NCBI GenBank assembly: GCA_013288555.1
Contig: JABDBQ010000005.1
Location: 1 to 64,000, forward strand
From: Bacteroidota bacterium
Lineage (GTDB): Bacteria > Bacteroidota > Bacteroidia > CAILMK01
Reading direction: 5' to 3'
Length of the DNA stretch: 64,000 bases
Shown here in pieces: positions 8,334 through 17,521 of this stretch; position 1 is the stretch's first letter, and each line of letters opens with the position of its first letter. The position numbers and the translations under genes were made by a program. The notes beneath the pieces were generated by a model that was given only the letters and a program-made list of their open reading frames with translations, ran no database searches and had not been told where the DNA came from.

Positions 8334-8341
8334 TACATTTG
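8334..8341 (+). promoter_or_regulatory. -7 box of MATE gene promoter
   Basis: TACATTTG followed by CGCC is a textbook Bacteroidota -7 element (TAnnTTTG, then GC-rich start region). It implies transcription starting near 8348, about 45 bases before the proposed MATE start. It is preceded by GGTTTACAG (8322-8330), the same 9-mer that forms half of an inverted pair with 8078-8087. Confidence 0.6.
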
Positions 8342-8390
8342 CGCCAAACTTCAATCAATCCGTTTTTTGAAAATTAATTAAAGGACAACC

Positions 8391-9722
8391 CTGCAATTTA
8401 AATACACATATTCAGGCATTTTAAAAATTGCCGTGCCGATTATCGTAGGCCATCTCGCTGAAAATATCATCAATATTACCGATGCGATATTTGTAGGCAA
8501 GCTCGGAGAACAACCTTTGGGAGCAGTGGGCTTCGGGTCTTTATATTATTATACTTTTGTATTGCTGGCTCTTGGTCTTTCAACGGGCGTGCAGATTGTC
8601 ATAGGTCGCCGTAATGGCGAAAAGCATTATGCAGCTATAGGTCCGATTGTTGATAATGCTATTTATTCTTTTATCGGCATAGGCATAGCTTTGTTCATTC
8701 TGCTGCAATTAGTTACACCTTTTCTTATTCATGCCATAATAAGCTCGCAAAATATTTCAAACCTGGCTTTGACTTATGTCAATACACGGAGTTATGGGAT
8801 ATTGTTCGTTTGCGTCATATTCGTTATGAGAGCATTTTATATCGGTATCGGGCAAACCAAAGTCATCATATACATTACCATTGGTTCGGCGCTCATCAAT
8901 ATTTTTTTCAACCAGGCACTCATCTTCGGGCATCTGGGTTTTCAACCGATGGGCATACGTGGATCAGCTACAGCATCTGTCATTGCCGAGGGATGTGCAG
9001 CAATAGGCTATTTCGTGTATGCCTTTTACAAATCTGGTAACAGGATTTATGAATTGTTTCGTTTCAGGAAACCTGATTCAGGAATAACATGGCATGTGCT
9101 GGGTGTTGGGGCACCGATTATGCTCCAGCGTTGGATATCTATATCTTCGTGGCTCGTATTTTTTATCTTTATTGAAAAAATGGGGGAGCGGGCATTAAGT
9201 GTTTCCGCTCTTATGAAAAGTATATACGTGGTAATGATGATTCCGGTCTGGGGGATTAGTTCCGCTACCAACTCCCTGGTGAGTAATGCGATGGGAGCCG
9301 GGCGTATTGAGGATATAAAAGGCATCGCCACGAAAAGTATTTTTCTAAGCTTCGCAATTATTTTTATTATTGTTCAGGCCAATATTTTTTTCCCGGTGGC
9401 ATTTCTTTCTGTTTTTAACAATAACCCTGGTCTGGTTCACGACGCTATAGGGCCTTTAAGGATGATTACGGCGGGACTCCTGATTTTTTCAGTAAGCGGG
9501 GTGATATATGACACGGTTACAGGTACAGGATCTACAAGGATATCTTTATATATCGAATTGATTACCCTTGTTATTTATTTTACATATATCGCACTTGTGG
9601 GCATATTTTTCCCAGGATCGATAACAATATTCTGGGCGTCAGAGATCGTTTATATGGGAACTATGGGGCTGTTAGGGTTCCTGTATCTGAGGACAGGCAA
9701 ATGGAAGAAGGTTAGGGTCTAG
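8391..9722 (+). CDS. MATE family multidrug/cation antiporter
   Basis: A polytopic protein of about 443 aa with some 12 hydrophobic helices, an exporter coupling Na+ or H+ entry to efflux of organic cations or other small molecules across the inner membrane. The first helix, GILKIAVPIIVGHLAENI, followed by ITDAIFVGKLGEQPLGAVG, is characteristic of the family. The first GTG (8433) would begin inside that helix. The frame is open upstream to 8382, and AAGGA at 8381-8385 sits 5 bases before a CTG at 8391, which would give LQFKYTYSG before the helix. I therefore prefer the unusual CTG start; GTG 8433 (429 aa) is the conventional alternative. It converges with rodA, 6 bases away. Confidence 0.88.
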   Translation: MQFKYTYSGILKIAVPIIVGHLAENIINITDAIFVGKLGEQPLGAVGFGSLYYYTFVLLALGLSTGVQIVIGRRNGEKHYAAIGPIVDNAIYSFIGIGIALFILLQLVTPFLIHAIISSQNISNLALTYVNTRSYGILFVCVIFVMRAFYIGIGQTKVIIYITIGSALINIFFNQALIFGHLGFQPMGIRGSATASVIAEGCAAIGYFVYAFYKSGNRIYELFRFRKPDSGITWHVLGVGAPIMLQRWISISSWLVFFIFIEKMGERALSVSALMKSIYVVMMIPVWGISSATNSLVSNAMGAGRIEDIKGIATKSIFLSFAIIFIIVQANIFFPVAFLSVFNNNPGLVHDAIGPLRMITAGLLIFSVSGVIYDTVTGTGSTRISLYIELITLVIYFTYIALVGIFFPGSITIFWASEIVYMGTMGLLGFLYLRTGKWKKVRV

Positions 9723-9728
9723 TTTTTT

Positions 9729-11003
9729 TCAATACTCGCTATTTGCCGCATCCAGTTTAAGCAGGATGAACATCATGGCTGTAAAACTAAGCATGGAAGA
9801 ACCTCCGTAACTTACAAAAGGCAATGGAATACCCACGACGGGAAATAATCCCAGGGCCATACCGATATTGATGGCGAAGTGGAAAAAAAGCACCGATGCA
9901 ACCCCATACCCATAGGCACGGTTGAAGGTAAATTTCTGTCGCTCTGAAATGATGATGATCCTGTAAAGTAGTGTTATGTAAAGTAATACAAGTGCAGCGC
10001 TGCCAATAAATCCATATTCTTCACCTACAGTGCAGAAAATGAAATCGGTACTCTGCTTGGGTACAAAACGGTATTTGGTTTGAGTGCCTTTGAGAAATCC
10101 TTTGCCTGTTGCTCCACCGGAACCAATGGCAATCAGGGATTGGCGGACATTATACCCGGCGCCCTGCTTGTCTACTTCTTTACCGATAAGAATGTTGATA
10201 CGTTCCCGTTGATAATCTTTAAAAACATGGTTAAAACCATAGCTTACCCCACCTGTAAGGCAAGATGCAGAGATGACAAATATGGCAAGAAAGGTAAGCA
10301 TACGTTTGGAGCGCCTGAAGATCAGGAACCCAACAAGTCCGATGCCGGCAATGACTTCAATAACAGGTAAAATTCCCAATAAGAGTACAGACAATGAAAT
10401 AATGGCAATCAGTACCGGGATGACGATATATAAAATACTTAGCCCTTCGCGGTAAAGAACAAAAACAAAGGCAAAAAATACAATGGCTGAACCGGTGTCA
10501 TTCTGAAACAAAACAATGAGCAGCGGCAACAGGATAATTGCAAAGGCAATCATGCGGTCTTTTACTTTGCGAACATCAATGCCATGTGTACTTACAAATT
10601 TTGCAAGTGCCATTGCTGCACCCAGTTTCGCAACTTCGGCAGCCTGGAGCTGAAAACCACCAAACTGTATCCATCCTTTAGCGGCATGTACTACTTTACC
10701 ACTTACAAGTGTGTACAGCAGCAAAACAATAGCCACAGCATACACAAAATATGATATGGTATCAAACAACCTGGCGCTGAGCAGTAATATTATAACTGCG
10801 ACACCCATGGCAATACTGATATTAATAATCTGTTTGCCATTACTCAGGCTGAAATCAATGATCTTTTTCTGATCATCGGAATATTCCGTGGAGTAGATGT
10901 TCATCCAGCCAAAGGCCATTAGGATGAAAACAATAGCCACAGCAATAAAATCAACCCTTTCGAGCAGGTAGCTGTTTTTGCGTTGTCCTATTGCGCTATT
11001 CAT
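9729..11003 (-). CDS. rodA: Rod-shape SEDS glycosyltransferase RodA
   Basis: A SEDS-family inner-membrane protein of 424 aa that polymerises peptidoglycan glycan strands from lipid II together with its partner PBP2. About ten hydrophobic helices, GKVVHAAKGWIQFGGFQLQ, and the conserved C-terminal FPVVGIPLPFVSYGGSS signature identify it. I place the start at the ATG at 11003, which overlaps the mrdA stop by 8 bases (ATGAATAG). A longer frame to 11069 would overlap mrdA by 74 bases and adds a non-conserved leader. It is the last gene of the mreBCD-mrdA-rodA run, the classic elongasome set. Confidence 0.96.
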   Translation of the reverse strand: MNSAIGQRKNSYLLERVDFIAVAIVFILMAFGWMNIYSTEYSDDQKKIIDFSLSNGKQIINISIAMGVAVIILLLSARLFDTISYFVYAVAIVLLLYTLVSGKVVHAAKGWIQFGGFQLQAAEVAKLGAAMALAKFVSTHGIDVRKVKDRMIAFAIILLPLLIVLFQNDTGSAIVFFAFVFVLYREGLSILYIVIPVLIAIISLSVLLLGILPVIEVIAGIGLVGFLIFRRSKRMLTFLAIFVISASCLTGGVSYGFNHVFKDYQRERINILIGKEVDKQGAGYNVRQSLIAIGSGGATGKGFLKGTQTKYRFVPKQSTDFIFCTVGEEYGFIGSAALVLLYITLLYRIIIISERQKFTFNRAYGYGVASVLFFHFAINIGMALGLFPVVGIPLPFVSYGGSSMLSFTAMMFILLKLDAANSEY

Positions 11004-12855
11004 CCACGCCTTTATATTTAATTGATGTTGAGTCGACGGCAGGTTTTTTATGCAGGTAAGTGGCATCAAGAATCCATTTTTCCCAATTTGGCCGGCTGAT
11101 GGAATCCTTTATATATTTTTCCATCATCAAAGTTGCGACAGGCGCTGCCCATTCGGCACCAAATCCTGCATTTTCAATAATGACTACAACAGCGATCTTT
11201 GGCTTATATTTTGGGGCAAATCCGATAAAAATGGCATGATCCTTACCATGCGGGTTTTCTGCCGTTCCGGTTTTGCCACATATTGGCATCCCAGGGACTT
11301 TGCTAAGGCTGGCGGTGCCATGTTCTACCACATCTTCCATGGCGTCTACCACGTAATTAAAATAAGTAGAATCAATATTGATGTATTTTTTAGGCCAGTT
11401 GAGGGTAATTGTCTTTTCTTTCGTAGAAATGCTGCGGACAAAGTGTGGCGTGATATAATAACCTCTATTGGCCATGATGGCGGCCTGGTTGGCAAGTTGC
11501 AAAGGTGTTAAACTTATTTCAGCCTGGCCAATTCCCAGAGAAATGACATTGGAAGATTTCCATCCGCCAACACCATAATAATGGTTATAAAATTTAGCAT
11601 TAGGAACGAGTCCCCTTGCTTCATTCGGAATATCAATACCCAATTTTGTTCCAAGACCGAAACTACTGAGTCCTTCTTTCCAGTTATCAAGTCCTTCCGC
11701 TGCATTTCCAAATCGCCTTTGATCGATAAAGGTTCTGAAAACATTACAGTAATACGTATTGCAAGACATTTTTATAGCTTCACGGGCATTAAAAGTGCCA
11801 TCGGCATGGCAATGAATGGTATGCGCAGCAGAAAGATGATACCCTCCTGTACAGGTATAAGTTGTTGTTTTGGTTATGACATGCTGCTGTAAGGCCAGCA
11901 GTGCCTCAACTGTTTTAAGGGTTGACCCGGGAGGATAACGGGCAGAAATGGCCCGATTGAATAATGGCTTGTCAGGATCAAGGATCAGTTTGCCATAATT
12001 ATGTGATCTATCTCTTCCCAAAAGTACATTCGGATCATAATCGGGCATGGATACCATAGCAAGAATTTCACCTGTTTGGGGATCGATACAAATGATACTA
12101 CCTTTTTTACCCCGCATTAGTTTTTCGCCATATTGCTGCAATTTCAGATCGAGGCCTGTATTGAGGCTTGCGCCTGGTTCGGCGGGGATATCGCCCTTGC
12201 CATCCATATATCTTCCCTGTTCGCGGTTCAACGCATCTACAAGAATTAACCGTCCTCCTTTTTTACCGCGAAGCACTTTTTCATATGATTTTTCAAGTCC
12301 GCTGGCGCCGATATAATCACCCATCTTATAATAATCGCTCGTGTCTATATCATTATCAGTTACTTCACCCAGGTATCCAATGGCATGCGGCGCTACATCC
12401 AGTGGATAATAACGCATGGTACGTGCCTGAACAAAAAATCCTCTGAATTCAAAAAGTCTTTCTTCAAACCTGCCATACTGTTCCGGGGTTATTTCCCTGA
12501 CAATCGGGCTTGGTTTGTATTTTGAGTAATAATCAGCTTTGTCATATGCATCTTCAAAATCTGTTTTGTCCACATCCAGCAATTTGCAGATGGCGTTGGT
12601 ATCCAGGTCTTTTACTTTGGCCGGAATAACCATGACATCATATATGGTTTCATTGCCGGCAAGTAAAACGCCATTCCGGTCTAAAATAAGACCGCGGGGA
12701 GGGAAGATCGTTTCTTTTCTCAAAGAATTGTCAGACGCAAATTGCCGGTAATCCTTATCAATCAATTGGATATACAATAGCCTGACGAGAAAGAAAAATC
12801 CCACAAGGATAATAATCCCCTGAACAACCCGGGTCCTGTTTCCGTTTTCGTTCAT
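10996..12855 (-). CDS. mrdA: Penicillin-binding protein 2 (elongasome transpeptidase)
   Basis: A class B penicillin-binding protein of 619 aa that cross-links peptidoglycan during cell elongation as the partner of RodA. An N-terminal membrane anchor (residues 11-30) is followed by the pedestal domain starting near FPPRGLILDRNG. The transpeptidase domain carries the three active-site motifs: STLK (Ser 311 nucleophile), SCN (364-366) and KTG (528-530, in PICGKTGTAENP). Length is normal for PBP2. It overlaps mreD upstream by 4 bases and rodA downstream by 8, so translation is probably coupled. Confidence 0.97.
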   Translation of the reverse strand: MNENGNRTRVVQGIIILVGFFFLVRLLYIQLIDKDYRQFASDNSLRKETIFPPRGLILDRNGVLLAGNETIYDVMVIPAKVKDLDTNAICKLLDVDKTDFEDAYDKADYYSKYKPSPIVREITPEQYGRFEERLFEFRGFFVQARTMRYYPLDVAPHAIGYLGEVTDNDIDTSDYYKMGDYIGASGLEKSYEKVLRGKKGGRLILVDALNREQGRYMDGKGDIPAEPGASLNTGLDLKLQQYGEKLMRGKKGSIICIDPQTGEILAMVSMPDYDPNVLLGRDRSHNYGKLILDPDKPLFNRAISARYPPGSTLKTVEALLALQQHVITKTTTYTCTGGYHLSAAHTIHCHADGTFNAREAIKMSCNTYYCNVFRTFIDQRRFGNAAEGLDNWKEGLSSFGLGTKLGIDIPNEARGLVPNAKFYNHYYGVGGWKSSNVISLGIGQAEISLTPLQLANQAAIMANRGYYITPHFVRSISTKEKTITLNWPKKYINIDSTYFNYVVDAMEDVVEHGTASLSKVPGMPICGKTGTAENPHGKDHAIFIGFAPKYKPKIAVVVIIENAGFGAEWAAPVATLMMEKYIKDSISRPNWEKWILDATYLHKKPAVDSTSIKYKGVDE

Positions 12856-13370
12856 GTTCTGGCAGCCCTTCTATAAAAGAATATTATTTCAAAAATATAA
12901 ATCAATATGGACGAAATCAAAGCATTTACAATAGCTCTCATAATGGTTTGTCCGGCACCGGAAAAAGAGAAAACCGTTAAAAAGCCTGAAAACAATTGAA
13001 ATACAAAAGAAAGGACCAGGATGTAAAAGAAATACCTGATAAATCCGAGATAAACAATATGGGCCAAAGGTACCAGGTTTTCTTCTTCGCTGTTTTTAAA
13101 CATTTTTATAACAGGAACTTTGAAATATGCCAGTAATAAACAAGCGGAAGCATTGATCCCCGGCGTGCCGTAAATAAAATCAAGTAAAAGGCCGCCCGCA
13201 AAGGCCAGTGCCATAAGCCATACGGCTTCCATATCAGGGAAGGCAATAACGAAGACGAAAAATATAAATGGTCTTGAATAGGGGATGAGTTGTGGTGCCT
13301 GGTCCAGTACAAATACCTGGATGACAAGGATCATCAGGAAAAGCAGAAAATATTTGACAACAGATATCAT
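12852..13370 (-). CDS. mreD: Rod shape-determining protein MreD
   Basis: A small polytopic membrane protein of 172 aa with about five or six hydrophobic helices. Position decides the call: it lies between mreC (4-base overlap upstream) and mrdA (4-base overlap downstream). The sequence itself is poorly conserved, as is usual for MreD. FIYGTPGINASACLLLAYFK in the middle matches the usual Gly-rich turn between helices. It takes part in the membrane complex linking cytoplasmic MreB filaments to the periplasmic synthases. Confidence 0.9.
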   Translation of the reverse strand: MISVVKYFLLFLMILVIQVFVLDQAPQLIPYSRPFIFFVFVIAFPDMEAVWLMALAFAGGLLLDFIYGTPGINASACLLLAYFKVPVIKMFKNSEEENLVPLAHIVYLGFIRYFFYILVLSFVFQLFSGFLTVFSFSGAGQTIMRAIVNALISSILIYIFEIIFFYRRAART

Positions 13371-14197
13371 TTGCTTACCGGTATTGTTTCTGTTTTTATT
13401 TTTTCTTCACGCATCAGGTTGCTCACCACATATACCTTATTGATATTCCGCATATCGGTACTCAATTTGATATAAATCGTGTAGTTGGCATCGTTGTGAT
13501 TCGCCTCATATTTTGTAACAATACCCACCGAGCTACCGGTAGGGAAAAGATCAGAATATGGACTCGTAACCACATGCATACCTTTTGTTATTTTTACATT
13601 CAAAGGGACATCTTTCATTACGACGATGTCAGGGTCAAATCCATTCCAGGTTACAGTCCCGATCTGTTTATTTTCAAGTATCTGTGCACTGACGGTGAAA
13701 TCTTTATGTAAAATTGACAATACCGAGGCAAAATGCTTTGAAACATTCCGTGTAATGCCAACAATCCCGGAGGTGGTAACAACACCCAGATGGTTGCCGA
13801 TTCCCATATTTTCTCCGGCTCCCAGGGTCAGGTAATTGTTCATATTTGTCACAGAATTATTTACTACGTTACAAGGGATAAATGTATAACGCTGTTTTAC
13901 AATTGTATCAGTAATAGTTTTTGGTTTGGCCGTATCAAAATATAAGGCATTCAGCATTTTAGCACGTAGACGTGCATTCTCGGCCATAAGGCTGTCATTT
14001 ACTTCCTGCAGGTGAAAATAATATTTAAGGTTGCCGATTCCTTTGTAAGCCAGACCGCTGATTTCGTTTGTGGACCTATAAAAAGCCGAACCCTGGTCTT
14101 TGTTATAATTCACTACAAGACTGAATCCTATCCCTTCAAGGATAATAAAAACAAAAAACTTATGATGCCTTAATAAAAAAGCAAAAATGTTCCCCAT
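13367..14197 (-). CDS. mreC: Rod shape-determining protein MreC
   Basis: A 276-aa bitopic membrane protein that activates PBP2/RodA and links it to MreB. It has one N-terminal membrane helix (about residues 10-30), a coiled coil including LQEVNDSLMAENARLRAKM (about 60-80), and the beta-rich MreC domain with LTLGAGENMGIGNHLGVVT and SSVGIVTKYE. Length is typical. It overlaps mreD by 4 bases and starts 33 bases after the mreB stop. Confidence 0.95.
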   Translation of the reverse strand: MGNIFAFLLRHHKFFVFIILEGIGFSLVVNYNKDQGSAFYRSTNEISGLAYKGIGNLKYYFHLQEVNDSLMAENARLRAKMLNALYFDTAKPKTITDTIVKQRYTFIPCNVVNNSVTNMNNYLTLGAGENMGIGNHLGVVTTSGIVGITRNVSKHFASVLSILHKDFTVSAQILENKQIGTVTWNGFDPDIVVMKDVPLNVKITKGMHVVTSPYSDLFPTGSSVGIVTKYEANHNDANYTIYIKLSTDMRNINKVYVVSNLMREEKIKTETIPVSK

Positions 14198-14230
14198 TTC
14201 GCGATTGGGATATCCGGTTTATATAATGAT

Positions 14231-15253
14231 CTAAGTGAGAATGTGCTTGTAACGGGCAAGGTTTTTCAAAACGATTCCCGTACCTCTCACAACCGCCTTC
14301 AGCGGATCTTCGGCAATATATACAGGAAGTTTTGTTTTCATGGAGATTCTTTTATCCAGCCCGCGAAGCAAGGCCCCTCCACCGGTCAGATATAAGCCGG
14401 TCTGGTATATATCTGCAGATAGTTCGGGAGGCGTCAGTTCAAGCGCTTTCAGGATTGCCTCTTCTATTTTGGTTATCGACTTATCCAGAGCGTTTGCAAT
14501 TTCAGAATAGGTAACCGTGATCTGTTTTGGAATACCCGTCATCAGGTCGCGGCCATTTACACTATAATCGGCTGGAGGATTTTCGAGTTCCGGCAGTGCA
14601 GCCCCAACCTCAATTTTAATACGTTCTGCAGACCTTTCACCGATGAGGATATTGTGTTCACGGCGCATATATTCACCGATATCGTTGGTGAACTCATCTC
14701 CTGCAATCCGGATACTTTGATCGCAAACAATGCCTGCCAGTGCTATAACTGCGATTTCTGTAGTACCGCCTCCTATATCAATGACCATGTTTCCCATCGG
14801 TTCTTCCACATCGATACCGATACCGATTGCTGCAGCCATCGGCTCTGCAATCAGGTAGGTTTCTTTACTTCCGCTACGGTCCGCTGATTCTTTTACGGCA
14901 CGTTTCTCAACTTCGGTAATACCGGATGGGATACAGATAACCATTCTCAAATGGGGAGAGAACATTCTTTTGCCGTCGTTGATCATCGCTATCATACCGC
15001 GCAGCATCAACTCAGCAGCTGTAAAGTCGGCAATAACCCCGTCTTTCAGCGGACGGATGGTTTTGATATCTTCATGGGTTTTCCCATGCATCTGCTGTGC
15101 CTGAGAGCCAATAGCCTTCACCTGGCCGGTACGGCGGTTGATGGCGATGATAGATGGTTCGTTAACAACCACCTGGTCTTTATGAATAATGAGGGTATTG
15201 GCTGTACCAAGATCAATGGCCAAATCCTGCGAAAAAAAATCAAAAAATCCCAT
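14231..15253 (-). CDS. mreB: Actin-like rod-shape protein MreB
   Basis: A cytoplasmic actin homologue of 340 aa that forms membrane-associated filaments directing lateral wall synthesis. Phosphate-1 motif DLAIDLGTANTLI lies at the start, phosphate-2 is DIGGGTTEIAV, and the adenosine motif is YLTGGGALLRGLD. The ATG at 15253 gives the canonical MGFFDFF N-terminus, a probable amphipathic membrane helix. A longer frame to 15322 would run into purH. The start lies only 16 bases after the purH stop, so the mre genes probably share the purH transcript, a gene order I recognise from other Bacteroidota. Confidence 0.97.
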   Translation of the reverse strand: MGFFDFFSQDLAIDLGTANTLIIHKDQVVVNEPSIIAINRRTGQVKAIGSQAQQMHGKTHEDIKTIRPLKDGVIADFTAAELMLRGMIAMINDGKRMFSPHLRMVICIPSGITEVEKRAVKESADRSGSKETYLIAEPMAAAIGIGIDVEEPMGNMVIDIGGGTTEIAVIALAGIVCDQSIRIAGDEFTNDIGEYMRREHNILIGERSAERIKIEVGAALPELENPPADYSVNGRDLMTGIPKQITVTYSEIANALDKSITKIEEAILKALELTPPELSADIYQTGLYLTGGGALLRGLDKRISMKTKLPVYIAEDPLKAVVRGTGIVLKNLARYKHILT

Positions 15254-15269
15254 TTTTCTTTTCTGTAAT

Positions 15270-16769
15270 CTAGTGTTTAAAATGCCTGAATCCGGTAATG
15301 ACCATCGGCAAATTATGGGCATTACAATAATCTATACTTTCCTGGTCCCTTATGGAACCTCCCGGCTGAATCACGGCTTCTATCCCTGCCTCATGTGCTG
15401 TTTGTACACAATCCGGGAAAGGGAAAAAAGCATCTGAAGCCATAACGGCTCCTTTTGTTTCAAAGTTATAATGTTTTGCCTTATCAATGGCCTGATTTAA
15501 CGCATCAATTCTTGAAGTCTGTCCCACCCCGATTCCAATCAGCTGATTTTCCCTGGCCAGAATGATGGTATTCGATTTGGCATGTTTCACAATTTTATTT
15601 GCAAAAAGCATGTCTTGAACCTGGTTTATCGTTGGTTTTGAATTAGTTGCGAATTTTAAATCTGCTTCTGTTTCAGTATGTGCATCACGATCCTGGATTA
15701 AAAGACCATTTAAAATTGTTTTCTGCAAATGTTGAGGCCTGGTGTAAGGCTTCATTTTTAAAATAATCCTGTTCTTTTTACGGATCAGGATGGAAAGTGC
15801 TTCTTCAGAAAAATCAGGAGCTATAAGAACTTCAAAAAATATCTTGTCTATTTCTATTGCAGTCAGGCTGTCTATAGATCTGTTGCATGCCAGTATACCA
15901 CCATAGGCAGAAACGGGGTCGCCGGCAAGGGCTTTGACCCAGGCATTCAATAAATCAGGGGCTGTTGCCACACCGCATGGATTTGTGTGTTTGATGATGC
16001 AAAAAGCAGGATCTTCAAATTCCCGCACCAACTCAAGTGCCGCATCTATATCAACCAGGTTATTGTAAGAAAGCTCTTTACCCTGCACTTTGTCAAAAGC
16101 TTCATCAAGATTTCCTTCAAATTCCGCTTGTTGATGCGGGTTTTCACCGTATCTCAAGGGGGTAATATTATTATTTCCGGATAGATAATTGCCGATCAAA
16201 TCATCGTAACTGCTGCTTATGACAAAACTTTGAGCGGCCATTCTTTTCCTGGTTTCCATATCTGCAAAACCGTCATGGTTAAAAAGAATATCTTCTAAAA
16301 CCGGATATTGACCCTGGGAAGGAATTACCAATACATGTTCAAAATTTTTGGCCGCTGCTCTAATCAGTGAAATACCACCTATATCAATTTTTTCAATAAT
16401 ATCTTCAGGACTTGCATCTGATTTCAGTGTTTCTTCAAAAGGATATAAATCAACAATTACCAGGTCAAATGTCGGGATTTCATGTTGCTCCATTTCAGCG
16501 ATATCAGAGTCCAGGTTTGGTCTGCCCAATATCGCTCCAAATACTTTAGGGTGCAGGGTCTTCACTCTGCCACCCAATATACTGGGGTAGCCCGTAAGGT
16601 CTTCAATTTTTTCAGCATGGATTCCTTTTTCTTCGAGAAACGAAAATGTTCCTCCTGTAGAATAAAGGATAACACCAGATTGGTGCAATCGTTCCACTAT
16701 CCGGTCAAGACCGGTTTTATGGTAAACAGAAATAAGCGCTGATTTAATTTTTATCGGGTTTGCTGACAC
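15270..16769 (-). CDS. purH: Bifunctional AICAR transformylase/IMP cyclohydrolase
   Basis: This 499-aa enzyme carries out the last two steps of de novo IMP synthesis: formylation of AICAR using 10-formyltetrahydrofolate, then ring closure. The N-terminal MGS-like cyclohydrolase domain contains SALISVYHKTGL, STGGTF and RVKTLHPKVFG. The transformylase domain has LRYGENPHQQAEF, KHTNPCGVATA and a C-terminal VIQPGGSIRDQESIDYCN. The start is a GTG at 16769; no upstream alternative is evident. Its neighbour purN, transcribed the same way, makes the preceding one-carbon transfer product of the pathway. mreB follows closely. Confidence 0.97.
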   Translation of the reverse strand: MSANPIKIKSALISVYHKTGLDRIVERLHQSGVILYSTGGTFSFLEEKGIHAEKIEDLTGYPSILGGRVKTLHPKVFGAILGRPNLDSDIAEMEQHEIPTFDLVIVDLYPFEETLKSDASPEDIIEKIDIGGISLIRAAAKNFEHVLVIPSQGQYPVLEDILFNHDGFADMETRKRMAAQSFVISSSYDDLIGNYLSGNNNITPLRYGENPHQQAEFEGNLDEAFDKVQGKELSYNNLVDIDAALELVREFEDPAFCIIKHTNPCGVATAPDLLNAWVKALAGDPVSAYGGILACNRSIDSLTAIEIDKIFFEVLIAPDFSEEALSILIRKKNRIILKMKPYTRPQHLQKTILNGLLIQDRDAHTETEADLKFATNSKPTINQVQDMLFANKIVKHAKSNTIILARENQLIGIGVGQTSRIDALNQAIDKAKHYNFETKGAVMASDAFFPFPDCVQTAHEAGIEAVIQPGGSIRDQESIDYCNAHNLPMVITGFRHFKH

Positions 16770-16852
16770 GTTTGGCTAAAATTACCGCAAAAGTAGGAAT
16801 AATTGGCGAGAAGGATAATTGTGAATTGACATTTGAATTACTGCAGGAAAAT

Positions 16853-17437
16853 TTATTTTTTCTGAATTTCCCCGGCTACCCTGGCCACGATCTCAGGGTA
16901 CCATTTGTATTCGAGTTCATGAACTTTATGCGCTATTTCATCTGCAGATTCCAAAATGGGATTGATTTTAACAGATTCCTGGAATATAATATCTCCTGTA
17001 TCGTATTTATTATCAACATAATGTATGGTAATACCTGTTTCAGTTTCACTATTTTTCTTTACGGATTCGTGAACTTTATCACCATACATTCCTTTGCCGC
17101 CATATTTGGGTAGCAATGCCGGGTGAATATTGATAATTCTCCTTGGAAATGCCTCAATCAGCTCGGAGGGAACAAGCCATAAAAATCCTGCAAGAACAAT
17201 GAGGTCAATTTTTCTTTTTAACAACTCCTGAACCAGATTTTCGGGATGTTCCCAGTCAGTTCTGTTAATCAATAAAGATTCCACGCCGAGATTTTCTGCG
17301 CGGGTTAAAACAAATGCATCCGGTTTGTTGCAAACGATTAAACTGACCTCTGCCAGCGGATTAGTCCTAAAATAAAGGACGAGGTTTTCGGCATTTGTTC
17401 CAGACCCCGATGCAAATACGGCTATATTAATTTTCAA
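16853..17437 (-). CDS. purN: Phosphoribosylglycinamide formyltransferase
   Basis: This 194-aa GAR transformylase uses 10-formyltetrahydrofolate to formylate glycinamide ribonucleotide in purine synthesis. It shows VFASGSGTNAENL (phosphate loop), the catalytic Asn-x-His in NIHPALLPKYGGKG, and Asp in the VDNKYDTGDIIFQ segment. The start is a TTG at 17437; no ATG fits the conserved N-terminus. A minus-strand TAATTTTG box at 17467-17460, followed by C, lies 22 bases upstream. It sits 83 bases before purH, so the two may share a transcript. Confidence 0.95.
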   Translation of the reverse strand: MKINIAVFASGSGTNAENLVLYFRTNPLAEVSLIVCNKPDAFVLTRAENLGVESLLINRTDWEHPENLVQELLKRKIDLIVLAGFLWLVPSELIEAFPRRIINIHPALLPKYGGKGMYGDKVHESVKKNSETETGITIHYVDNKYDTGDIIFQESVKINPILESADEIAHKVHELEYKWYPEIVARVAGEIQKK

Positions 17438-17459
17438 TGTTACGATTCTTAAATAACTG

Positions 17460-17467
17460 CAAAATTA
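17460..17467 (-). promoter_or_regulatory. -7 box upstream of purN
   Basis: On the minus strand this reads TAATTTTG followed by CAG, a match to TAnnTTTG. Its end lies 22 bases upstream of the purN TTG start. It is back to back with the flippase promoter box at 17522-17529. Confidence 0.5.
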
Positions 17468-17521
17468 GCTTTTAAGCTGTTCAACACATTAAAGATTTCT
17501 TTATTCCCACTAATTGTTTGG

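Larger units (their letters stand above)
7245..8390. other. Long non-coding region rich in hairpins
   Basis: About 1.15 kb without a convincing gene. It contains at least seven stem-loops or inverted repeats: 7338-7400, 7458-7532, 7572-7599, 7706-7722, 7763-7790, 7805-7818 and 7865-7881. It also holds a pair of complex terminal inverted repeats (7662-7687 and 8021-8057), a 15-bp palindrome (8100-8114) and a promoter box just before the MATE gene. Two open frames of 50 and 56 codons (from 7749 and from 8211) run through structured or promoter DNA and are not supported as genes. The density of short palindromes resembles REP/MITE-type intergenic repeats. Confidence 0.7.

Noticed and set aside
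8211..8381. 56-codon plus-strand frame just before the MATE gene
   Set aside because: The MATE promoter box (8334-8341) and the GGTTTACAG site lie inside it, and the encoded peptide has no motif. A real small gene cannot be fully excluded.
10996..11069. Longer RodA start at 11069 overlapping mrdA by 74 bases
   Set aside because: The added N-terminus is unlike RodA, and the ATG at 11003 gives the normal short overlap.
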